64,000 bases of DNA from Macrosoma leucophasiata (taxonomy: Eukaryota; Arthropoda; Insecta; Lepidoptera; Hedylidae): assembly GCA_036365455.1 (NCBI GenBank), contig JAWQUS010000010.1:24724501-24788500 (forward strand). The letters run 5' to 3'. Shown piece by piece: positions 30,598 through 38,950 of the stretch. The position numbers and the translations under genes are program-made. The notes beneath the pieces were generated by a model. The model was not told where the DNA came from. It saw nothing but the letters and a program-made list of their open reading frames with translations, and searched no databases. Within the stretch, counting starts at the first letter, position 1. Every line of letters begins with the position of its first letter.

Positions 30598-31029
30598 CAG
30601 ATATAAATAATAGGTAGTATAATATAATTACAATTAAATCTTTATTATTTTTTACTTTTCAGTTTTGAAGTCGGTTTTTCTTAACGTAGTTATATTTATT
30701 TAATACTTTTTAGTTTATTGCTGCATTGCCTATTAGATAAATGTTCACATCTGTTAAATTTGTAAAATCTGCTCTTTTAGCTTCATGACAATTAGACACC
30801 TAATTTAAATTGTTTAGGTGGTTCGATACAAAATTATTTACACGGCTATACGAAATCAATGAAAAAAATTTATCCACCAAGGAGTAAATAAGCTGTGTTG
30901 TGTCGTCGATGAGTAAATGTGTCATTGTCACTTGTTGTCATGCGCATTAGGACTATCTAGGACGTCAGTGGATTCAACGCACTGTATGACAACTCGCCGT
31001 CTATTCTTATTCCTTTAGTCTGAGGTAAA
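30598..31029. other. unannotated interior of the hAT-like element
   Basis: AT-rich. Contains 'cagttttgaagtcggttttt' near 30660, again the 'gaagtcggt' sequence of the flanking arms. No ORF of note. Confidence 0.4.
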
Positions 31030-31240
31030 AGTAAGTAAAAAAATGCTAATAAAATAAAAAGTGATGGGCCTATCTGAATAAAATTTTTGTGGGACCAATT
31101 CGAAACTATTCCGCATCAAACAAAACAAGAATTACGTAAATCGGTACAGAAATCTCGGCGAAATTCGCGTACATACATAAAAAAAATAAAAATATATATA
31201 CCGGCCGAATTGAGAACCTTCTCGTTTTTTGAACTCGGTT
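31030..31240 (+). mobile_element. LINE 3' terminus
   Basis: 'gtgatgggcctatctgaata', 'acgtaaatcggtacagaaat', 'cgcgtacatacataaaaaaa', and the end 'ccggccgaattgagaacctt', 'ctcgttttttgaactcggtt'. Same terminus family as 15905-15985. Coding part absent. Confidence 0.6.
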
Positions 31241-31489
31241 AAAAATTAAATAGAGGGAGGTTAATTTTTTATACAAAATAATTTGAAAGCTGTTTTCCCT
31301 GACAACCGGTTTCTTAGCTCATCGTATTAAATATACCAATCCAGCATTCCTAAAAAGATGGAAGAGAAGATAGGTATTGCCATAGATACAGTTCCGTAAA
31401 GCCCCTAATATTTCGAACTTTTTAGTTGCTTACGTGTATAAACATAATATTGTATGTAATGTATGTCAATAAAATTAAAACAAACTAGC

Positions 31490-31640
31490 ATGGAACAGCG
31501 CCAGTGGCGGGAGGGGAGGTCTCGCTCGCTTGTTCGGCCCGGCATCGCGCTGCGGCGTGTGTGTGCATTGCATAGAACGTTATAATTCTATGGTGCATTG
31601 CCATGGATACAAGACGCGCATGCGCAATGAAATTCCTCAT
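31490..31640. promoter_or_regulatory. GC-rich subterminal block of the hAT-like element with an NRF1-type site
   Basis: GC-rich 'cgccagtggcgggaggggag' is followed by 'cggcccggcatcgcgctgcg'. Bases 31615-31626 read CGCGCATGCGCA, a perfect match to the NRF1 consensus YGCGCAYGCGCR (insect homologue Erect wing). A small stem catagaa/ttctatg lies at 31571-31592. May be the element's own promoter; inference. Confidence 0.3.
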
Positions 31641-31794
31641 AAATTCCTCTTAAATTTTGAGGAAGCGGTGGCGGAAGAGGATTTTTTTGTTTTTATTTAT
31701 GAGGATGCGGAAACGGTTGAGGAACCCAAAATATTGCGGAACTTGCTCATTATGAGGAAGAGGAAGAGGAATCCTCAACAACCCTAGTGTACAT

Positions 31795-32589
31795 TTATGT
31801 TATCGAGTAGAATAAGTATTGGAGTGGAACGTTGACAAATGAGCGTTCACTTTTTAGGAATGTAGAGACCATAATGTATTGGCATACTTGCTGGATATTT
31901 GTGATTTTAAAATTAATTTTTAAGTAAGTACATTTGTATTCTACTGATCGTAAAATGAAACTTATTCGTAGCCAGTAGGAGGTATCTACATATGGTATGT
32001 CATTTATATAAATTAGTTAAAATACCAATGTCCAAAATATGGTAAGTTAAAATTTCGAACGTTTTAATTGAATATTAGGTAGGTAAAGATGCAGTGAGAT
32101 GCTGCCAAATGAAGTTATTTAATTATGGAACTTGAAGCTCCTAAGTACTTTGAATTGAACTTTGATTTTTCAATCTCGGACTGGTCACCTATCGGGTCGG
32201 GTGGACCTACCTATTTCGGTTTTTTTTTCATATAATTAGAATTTGAGAGTCATTCTTAGGGAGTCAATCTTTAGAGATTGATGAAGAAACCCAACATTAA
32301 CATATCTACCTACGTATCTAAGCCATAGAGGATCAATCCATTCGCCCACCTTGATTTTTCGTTTCTTTTTAGAAACTTTTAGTATAAATCAAAAAAGATG
32401 TCTGCCTATACTGAAGTAGATACCTAGGTACACTGTTAACTACACTATCCTACATGGGAGTTCCACAACAGTACTTCACATGTGTCTCCCTCTAAAATAA
32501 CCTATATTGAACCGGTGTTACCTAGGTAAGTACTCACATTTGAGGTATTAGTTACCTACTTTGCCGTATGCATATCCGGAACAGTCATG
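31795..32589. other. AT-rich unannotated sequence
   Basis: No gene or recognised repeat between the hAT-like element and the LINE tail. Confidence 0.4.
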
Positions 32590-33172
32590 CACGCTTAAAT
32601 GTCTTTGCCTTTGGCGGCGTCGTGTGGCGGGTTGCTCACTTCCCTCTAAAATGGTCGAGGAGGGCAATGGCTGTCACATGCGTCATACTCGTGAACGGGT
32701 GCTGTTGGTGGGGACTGGTCTGTTCTGGTTTGCAGGGGCTACATCACATTTAGTAGATAGCAGTTTATTTGCATCTATGCTATGGACGTTCACATTATTT
32801 GATTTTTCTCGATAATCTATTTGTACTAGATTTAAGCTCTCATTTAAAAGAGCTCATACTGAGTTTGTTGGGTAGCGGAGTTCTTCTCAGTAGTGACTGC
32901 ACTTGGAACTCTGCTAAGTGAATAACATTGATCTTGACGAATAAGTTTTTCTTTTTCTTCATTTATTATCATTGAAGGAATTGAAAAATTTTATGATTAT
33001 TATGTTTTAACCAAATAGTTTAAATTTTAATTTTGAATTTACTATTAATATATGATTTTGCTTTTACTATTTGTAATGTTTATGATTTATTGACGTTTTG
33101 AAAGTATCTGTAAAGATCTATTCGAAATAAAAATATTTTCTATTTCTATTTCTATTTCTATTTCTACTTGCG
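32590..33172 (+). mobile_element. LINE 3' region ending in (tttcta)n
   Basis: Sense counterpart of 28300-28705: 'gcgggttgctcacttccctc', 'atgcgtcatactcgtgaacg', 'gttgggtagcggagttcttc', 'gcacttggaactctgctaag', 'aagtttttctttttcttcat', ending with five 'tttcta' units (33137-33168). A fragment of the same tail is at 49183-49295. The coding region is not present. Confidence 0.65.
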
Positions 33173-33244
33173 GGACTGCAATACTGGACAAGCGAATGAT
33201 GAGCTTAAGACCGCAGCGTAAGGTACTGAACCTATAATAGTATT

Positions 33245-33480
33245 ACTGTCGACATACTTCAACGAGTAAAGCCTCGCCTCGGATTCCCGTTAGCGGTGAC
33301 CTTGTGGCCAGCTCGTGACGTCACCGCCAGCCGGCGCCTGGTGCGGTGGGCGTGGCCCGCGGCTCGCCCCGCCCTCCCGCACGCACACAGCCGCGTGCCG
33401 CGCGCCGCCTGGTGTGCGGTGAGCCTCCGTGCGTGTTCGTGACGATAGCTGCCCATCTCAGCAATGACGGATGGGTCGCG
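33245..33480. promoter_or_regulatory. CpG-rich island with CRE and GC boxes
   Basis: The most promoter-like block in the window. TGACGTCA (full CRE) is at 33316-33323, 'gggcgtggcc' and 'ccccgccctccc' are GC/KLF-type boxes, CpG is dense throughout, and 'cggtgagcc' near 33418 resembles a 5' splice site. It could be a host promoter with a non-coding first exon, or a GC-rich repeat. No ORF on either strand is convincing. Confidence 0.35.
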
Positions 33481-33636
33481 GAGAACAAAGGGAAGGAGTG
33501 TTCACTGACAATTTTTTCTTACGAGAACTTGAAAAAGTGTTCACCTTACCGGGGCAAATATGTAGGTAATGTTTTCATGTAGGTATGCCACAGTAGGGCT
33601 AGTGGTATCTCAAAAATTATGATATGAATTATCTAA

Positions 33637-33816
33637 GGGCTTCCACACAAACTGCGATGCGATGCGACTTCGCATCGCAGAAACGTGCGATGCAAATTGC
33701 TGCGATGCGATTCAGTTGACCATACTTTCAATATGCCAGACGAAATCGCATCGCAGCAATTCGCATCACTAGTTCCTGCGATGCGGCGTCGCATCGTATC
33801 GCAGTTGGACACGACC
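33637..33816. mobile_element. 'gcgatgcgatgcg' MITE
   Basis: Left end 'gggcttccacacaaactgcg' with 'atgcgatgcgacttcgcatc', right end 'gcatcgtatcgcagttggac'. The ends are inverted over about 38 bp (core AACTGCGATGCGATGCGAC) and each also holds a short hairpin. The interior contains 'gctgcgatgcgattcagttg'. About 180 bp, non-coding. Target duplication not certain. Confidence 0.7.
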
Positions 33817-34036
33817 GGGGCGGAAGACATCGTGGAGTTCATACGTCGCAAGCTGAAATACACGCTGAGAGTGCAGCTGCTGGAGTCAACTTCAAGTCGT
33901 TCGTGAGGCGTGTGCCGACTCCGTATAATCTTTTCAGGTTAAACTGCTCTTGTAGTTTTCATACTGCATACTGGTGGTTGAGCTGGAGAGCGAACACACT
34001 ACCGCATAACCTACCTACCTACTTTCCGCCAAATCA
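33817..34036 (+). other. short GC-rich coding-like stretch, unrecognised
   Basis: Bases 33820-33905 translate as 'EDIVEFIRRKLKYTLRVQLL' followed by 'ESTSSRS' and a stop. Codon third positions are GC-rich, unlike the flanks. A different frame reads 'FKSFVRRVPTPYNLFR' just downstream. No splice signals are convincing. It may be captured coding sequence beside a MITE, or chance. Confidence 0.25.
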
Positions 34037-34432
34037 TACTTAGATATCTACCTACACAAAAAAAACAGAGATTAAAATGCAAATGCCACCCCTGAGAACT
34101 ATATTGTTATGTCTCTGTGATAATTATTATGTGGCAACACATTACCTACCATCGATCGCCAATCCGCCTGCCAAGCGTGGCGATTATGGTACCTACACTA
34201 CCTACTTATATTCTCCCCTAATGACGCACAACATTATTGTGGGCGGCTCTGGGGAAGGCTTTGTCCACCAGTGGACATCATTTGGCTGGAGTGATGATGA
34301 TGATGATGACCTCACCATCTAACCGGAACACGGTAGTGAAAATCACTACTGCTTGCGGCAGATAGATTAAGTAATACGGTGATGCCTGCACCCTGGAGCT
34401 CCTACACAAGAACTCTACCACCTGTTTTAGCT
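34037..34432 (+). repeat. HER copy split by an RTE tail
   Basis: HER left part 'attaaaatgcaaatgccacc', 'tatgtctctgtgataattat' (to about 34147) and right part from 'ctcaccatctaaccggaaca' (34310) to 'aagaactctaccacctg' flank an RTE 3' tail. Host order is kept across the insertion. Confidence 0.75.
34148..34312 (+). mobile_element. RTE-type LINE 3' tail with (gat)n end
   Basis: 'gccaagcgtggcgattatgg', 'tctcccctaatgacgcacaa', 'attgtgggcggctctgggga', 'catttggctggagtgatgat' and a (gat)n end. The (gat)n tail marks the true 3' end and shows insertion into HER in the sense direction. Confidence 0.8.
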
Positions 34433-34490
34433 GAAGTCGAAGTTTTTTCCAAAGTGGTTGACATAGAAAGAAAAGAAATATGAATGACAC

Positions 34491-34785
34491 GCTGTGCCCG
34501 CGACTTCGTCCGCGTGAGCAGTTATGATTATTCTGTATACCCGGACGAAGTCGTGGGCGCACCTAGTATAAAGGTAGCCTTATTACTTAGCCACTGAAAG
34601 TTTCGTCAAAATCGGTTCAGCAGTTCCCGATATTAGCGGGGCCGGACAGACGGACAGACAGACAGACAGACGTGTATGTACCGTATATATACATAGATAT
34701 GCATTTAAAAAAAGCGGTTATTTTAATATTACAAACAGACACTCCATTTTTTTTAATTTGTATATAAAAAAAAATAGACCACCCC
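34491..34785 (-). mobile_element. Helitron-like element, antisense
   Basis: Hairpin 'gtgcccgcgacttcgtccgc' with 'cccggacgaagtcgtgggcg', then 'cactgaaagtttcgtcaaaa', 'ccgatattagcggggccgga', (gaca)n, 'aaaaaagcggttattttaat' and 'ttacaaacagacactccatt'. Same order as 27757-28165 without the internal duplication. Confidence 0.75.
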
Positions 34786-34804
34786 CACCCTACCCCCTTT
34801 TATT

Positions 34805-34860
34805 ATATAGATAACTCAAAAATACACTACAAAATGAAATAAAATAAGAGCACACGCCGT
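34805..34860 (-). repeat. dispersed segment shared with 49427-49482
   Basis: 'tgaaataaaataagagcaca' and flanking bases are the near complement of 'gtgctcttattttatttcat' at 49436. About 50 bp shared; identity of the parent element unknown. The next 40 bp include a small (ctgcagg)n tandem at 34878-34899. Confidence 0.55.
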
Positions 34861-34954
34861 ACTTATAATCTCTAAGCTGCAGGCTGCAGGCTGCAGGCAG
34901 GTGCAGCTGAGGCAGGGCTGCCCAATGCCCACAACTGGTTCGCCGTATACCCGA

Positions 34955-35130
34955 AATACACGAGGCTAGATTCAGGGCTCTAAATTCCTAAGCCTACAAG
35001 GAACCCTTCTAGTTTCGCCATGTCCGTCCATCTGTCCGCAGCCAAGCTTTGACAAGTTTAGTAGTTACCTACTAGATAGCTGTAATTTGGTATGAATATA
35101 CATATTAAAATAGTCACGCCGACAAGGTGG
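34955..35130 (+). mobile_element. 'ggttccg' family fragment
   Basis: 'aaggaacccttctagtttcg', 'ccatgtccgtccatctgtcc', 'tagctgtaatttggtatgaa' and 'acgccgacaaggtggtgcaa' match bases 1866-2010 of the window. Right half lost. Confidence 0.7.
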
Positions 35131-36295
35131 TGCAATAGATACAACAACAACAACATTCTTTATTGTTCACCAATCAGGAAGAGGTTAGATACAATAACAG
35201 GAGGCATAAGCACAAATGGCGGCCTTATCGCGACACAGCGATTTCTTCCAGGCAACCAGATAAAGAAAGAGAAAAATAATACGAGTAATACATATTACAA
35301 GAAATTACTTATAAGTATACTTAATAAAAATTATTTGTCACTAAGTACACAAAAGAGGATTGACTTTCCTATGTTGTATGAAATGATTTTTGTTAGTCTA
35401 AGCTTAATTTGACAACTTGTACCTATATTAAATTATAATCAATATTGAACGATAACAAATTTATGAAATGTATGAATTATGAATGTATTAATAGATTTTG
35501 ATTAGAGCTAATTAATATTTATATTGAAATTTAAGATTTGCATGCTAAATTATATTTGGCAAATTATAAAACACTAAATATTACCTGTAAAACCATACTT
35601 TAAGCAAATATATATCTTTTAATCTTTGAAAAACAAAATAACAACTTTAAAGTTACAGAAAACAATAGATAACAGAATTTAGAAGAAAAATCTGTTTAGA
35701 CTGACAGGTAATGATTTATAACTTGTGTTTGAAATGTGTGAACAGTTTGAACCTGTCTCACATATTATCATTCTCAGTCACAAAAAACTACTTGAAATTT
35801 TAAGTATCGTAAGCATATTATAAAACGCAATTTTGCACTAGAGTCTAGTGCAAAATTGCGTCTAACTAGATAGTCTAACTAGAAGATGTGCGAAATAAAC
35901 GAGCGTTACCACTTTTATTGTCAGACCATGGTCAGCACGACTACTATCTAATAAAAAATATCCAATCGAATACATACTAGCTTCGCCTGCCTCACAAAAC
36001 TAGTTCACGAGCAGAGTATAAGTAAAGAGGTGATTTGAAAAACGCCTGTATCAACCTTGTATTATATTAATCACAAATCGCAGCCCTAGCGCTGCATCTC
36101 ATATGATAATTGCATTATATCTATGCAATGTGGGACGCAAGCGGATCCGGGTTTTATCCAGGTAGCGTGTTTTCAAAATGTAGTTGAGTGCTCTGATGAA
36201 ATGCTACAGGTTCTTAATGAAATGATGGTGTCAAACAAACATGCAGCTCACATGGATAGTAAGTGAATACAGAAGTCTAAAGACAACTGCTTTTG
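35131..36295. other. AT-rich unannotated sequence with a perfect palindrome
   Basis: Bases 35826-35860 form a perfect palindrome with 17-bp arms around one G; arms start 'cgcaattttgcactaga'. A short direct repeat 'tctaactaga' follows at 35861 and 35874. Otherwise no gene or known repeat. The plus ORF at 35092-35412 is Asn-rich and begins in repeat sequence. Confidence 0.45.
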
Positions 36296-36531
36296 AACTG
36301 GTGGTAGAGCTCCAATGACGAAGCTCGCGGGCGTAAGAACCACCGCATCACCTAATATGCTTGCCGCTAAATTCTAATCATTTCCGGCCCAGAGGCATAA
36401 CACCTTAGGCCTCAGGAGTGGTAACGCATCTACATTTTGATCTCTGGTATTTGTGTAGGTGTGTATAGGCTGCAGTCATCACTTAACATCAATGTAAATT
36501 GCATGCTTGTTTGCCACTTCCATTACATAAA
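36296..36531 (-). repeat. HER copy, antisense, internally deleted
   Basis: 'actggtggtagagctccaat', 'cgcgggcgtaagaaccaccg', 'ttgccgctaaattctaatca', then directly 'tttccggcccagaggcataa', 'ttaggcctcaggagtggtaa' and 'cttgtttgccacttccatta'. The segment between 'gcggcaa' and 'ggcc' is missing. Confidence 0.85.
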
Positions 36532-36549
36532 AAAAACTGCACAGAAATG

Positions 36550-36603
36550 TTTACTGGTAGTAGAGTTCCAGTGTAGGAGCTCGAGGGCGTAGACACCACC
36601 GCA
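36550..36603 (-). repeat. HER right-end fragment, antisense
   Basis: 'tactggtagtagagttccag' and 'gagctcgagggcgtagacac' are the hairpin end of a second HER copy just 20 bp from the first, in the same orientation. Confidence 0.75.
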
Positions 36604-37304
36604 TTGCTTTGCTCCACATAGCTTTGAAATAGCATAACCTACTTGTAGTGCAATGTAAAATCGGTGTCTTTGTGAAAATGGATGTGTGTTATAGACACCA
36701 ATTTTAGGTTAAAGATTTACTTAAAGCTCTCTGGCCTAAAAATCTCTTAGACGTTGTTAATCCTTTATTTTTCAATTTAAAAACGTTGTACCTACCTACT
36801 TATATTTTTCTTTTAATATTTTTATGTAAGTAAGTACTTATGTAGGTATACGTACCTACCTATTGTTTATTGTACGGTGTCAAAATGAACATTTTACAAC
36901 ATGTACAGTGCTAACATAGAGTACCTACATAGTGACGATAAGTATATAACTCACAATAATTCCTTCTTGAACAACGTATTTCTATCTACCTACATACTAT
37001 AAATAGTTGTTATACCTAAATCAAATGGATATTTCAATCTTTGACCAATAAATAGGCTCAATTGCTGTGATTACAATATAAAGATTAAAAATATACCATT
37101 CTTCAGTGGATACCTAATTGTGACGTTGTACCGTGTACCTAACCATGTTTTGAATACACGCGTCCGGGATGCTAATCGATGTTTAGCATAATGCTGATAA
37201 CGCCCCGCACTCTTCTCTCTAGCATTTGCAATATGGTAATAAACTGCAGGTGATAACACTGAACCAAATATTTACTTAAAAATATGCATTTCCTCTTTGT
37301 TTTT
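36604..37304. other. AT-rich unannotated sequence
   Basis: Rich in 'taggtacctacc'-type simple motifs. No gene or recognised element. Confidence 0.4.
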
Positions 37305-37515
37305 AATAAATAAATAAATACGCTTACACTCACAGCCCCACAGTAAGTATAAACCTGTGTCGTGGGTGCCGTTGTATACAAACAACACATACACAAACAC
37401 CCAGACCCGAAAGAAATATCTATAGGCCATACAAATACTTGTCGCGGTGCGGGAATCGAACCCGCGACCCTTCGATTCAAACGGGCATCACACACCGCTG
37501 GACCAACCGGGTCGT
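37305..37515 (-). mobile_element. tRNA-derived SINE (second family), antisense, full length
   Basis: Body 'acgcttacactcacagcccc', 'ctgtgtcgtgggtgccgttg', 'acacccagacccgaaagaaa', then the head: B box complement 'gggaatcgaaccc' and 'ccgctggaccaaccgggtcg' from the A-box side. Read in reverse this is a tRNA-like head with a discernible cloverleaf order. The best copy of this family here. Confidence 0.85.
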
Positions 37516-37987
37516 CGTTAAATATTCCATAGGTTTAGCTCGATGGTGCCTACCTATTGTATATTAAATTCGTAAATCAAGAGTACGAATTGACGTTAAA
37601 CCGAACCAAATTCGATTGATATACTCGTACTTATAGAACTCGAACCTGTCGGGAGTAAGTACTATATAACGTGTATAAGTACGAACCGTTTGTACAAACA
37701 CTACATTGGCGTAAACTTAAAAGATCACTCATACCGACCGCTGATTTCTCTGACAAGCAATTACTACAAGTGTTCCGGCGACAGCGCTATCGCGTCATCG
37801 TCCAGCGGACTCGGGCGCGATGGGCGATGGACGATGGACGATACCGCGGCTCCACTCCAGGCCTATCTCGATGTTGAGTGATATGATAATTGCTGCGACA
37901 CCCCCTTATCGATCGTTGACGCACCGTTCAGTTGATGAAATTTCGATTCATAAACTGTGTAGATGCTCTTCATTTTATGGAAATCAG
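37516..37987. other. unannotated sequence
   Basis: A short tandem of 'gatggac/gatgggc' near 37818-37840. Three overlapping ORFs in different frames, none recognisable. Confidence 0.4.
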
Positions 37988-38340
37988 AATCAGAATCAGA
38001 AACTCATTTATTCATTTAGGGTGACAGGCACCTCTTATGACACGTCAAAAACAAACAAAATAAATTAAAGTGAACACCAATTGATATACATGTCAAACAA
38101 GATAAAAAATATATGTAAAGTCAAGAATATCACTAAGATAAAACTAAATGTAATAAACTAATGTAAAAAGTATATCAGTATATGTCTCATTTCCCCTTTA
38201 CAAACTGATAACAAAGAGTAAAAAGAAAAGAAAAAGAGTCATTCTTTGTCATTCACCGGCAAAGTTCCAAGGGCCAATATGATCTGAGAAAAACTTGCCG
38301 GAAAAAACTCAGTCGGCTCTTTTAAAAATATCTCTTAGGC
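37988..38340 (-). mobile_element. LINE 3' UTR, antisense
   Basis: Left end 'cagaatcagaatcagaaact' is a short tandem tail in reverse. Then 'gtgacaggcacctcttatga', 'gtcattcaccggcaaagttc', 'cttgccggaaaaaactcagt' and 'cggctcttttaaaaatatct'. This is the non-coding 3' end belonging to the LINE ORF remnant at 38575-38725, from which it is separated by a tRNA-like repeat. Confidence 0.65.
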
Positions 38341-38344
38341 ATAT

Positions 38345-38575
38345 TTTTACAATTTTTTTATTTTTAAAGAAAAATGGAACGAAAAATATGACTTCAGGCG
38401 AGACTCGAACTCGCGACCTACTGGGAATCTAGTCCAGCCGCTCTTCCAATTGAGCTACTGAAGCCCTGCCCGATTTGTCAATTTTTTCCTTCACATCTAT
38501 TGCATTGCTTTATGGTAGCAGCAGCGCCATCTATTACCTACCTTACCTAACTAGCATAGTTGGTATCACGACTAC
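38345..38575 (-). repeat. tRNA-like repeat, third copy, inside a LINE relic
   Basis: tRNA-like segment at 38390-38464 (minus) with acceptor ACTTCAG-side reading 'gcttcag' against 'ctgaagt', D arm 'gctcaattggaagagc' and T arm 'cgcgagttcgagtctcgcct'. Flanks match the pair at 21237-21745: 'ttaaagaaaaatggaacgaa' on one side and 'ctttatggtagcagcagcgc' on the other. Confidence 0.75.
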
Positions 38576-38725
38576 GTAAGTTATACATCGCTCTAATGGC
38601 TCTCTTCTGTAATACGAAAATTGATTGTACGTCAGCCGCTCGACCCCACAATAAAATACCATAGGACATGACACTGTGAAAATAGCTAAAATAAACAAGT
38701 CTTGTAGTGTCTATATCTAATCGCT
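38575..38725 (-). pseudogene. Jockey/CR1-type LINE ORF2 fragment
   Basis: Reverse-strand translation contains 'YFSYFHSVMSYGILLWGRAA', then 'DVQSIFVLQKRAIRAMYNLR', the well-known region downstream of the reverse transcriptase palm and thumb in Jockey-like LINEs. About 50 codons remain open. The 3' UTR is at 37988-38340. Dead fragment. Confidence 0.85.
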
Positions 38726-38784
38726 AATGAAAGTAACAAATAAGTAAGTAGGTATAACCTTTAGTCCATAATTATGGTAGGTAC

Positions 38785-38950
38785 GTGAGAGACGTACGGC
38801 CCTGTAATTTCCGGCACAGAGGCACAATACCTTAGGCCTTTGAAGTGGTAACGCATCTGCATTTTGACCTCTGGTCTTTGTGTGGGTGTCACTGCAGTCA
38901 TCACTTAACATCAATGTGAACTGCATGCTTGTTTGCCACTCAAATTACAT
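38785..38950 (-). repeat. HER copy, antisense, left half only
   Basis: 'gtacggccctgtaatttccg', 'gcacagaggcacaatacctt', 'gaagtggtaacgcatctgca', 'atcacttaacatcaatgtga' and 'tgcttgtttgccactcaaat'. The hairpin half is missing. Confidence 0.85.

Larger units (their letters stand above)
28872..31786. mobile_element. 2.9-kb hAT-like element with 8-bp target duplication, host to nested repeats
   Basis: Left end TAGGGTTGTTGAGGA and right end TCCTCAACAACCCTA are perfect 15-bp inverted repeats. GTGTACAT stands on both sides (28864-28871 and 31787-31794). An 8-bp duplication and TAGGG ends fit the hAT superfamily. Subterminal parts carry repeated 'gaggaag/gaggatg' motifs (28880-28990 and 31655-31775), likely transposase-binding repeats. 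No hAT transposase ORF is present. The interior consists largely of later arrivals: SINEs, a mariner fragment and a LINE end. Confidence 0.8.
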
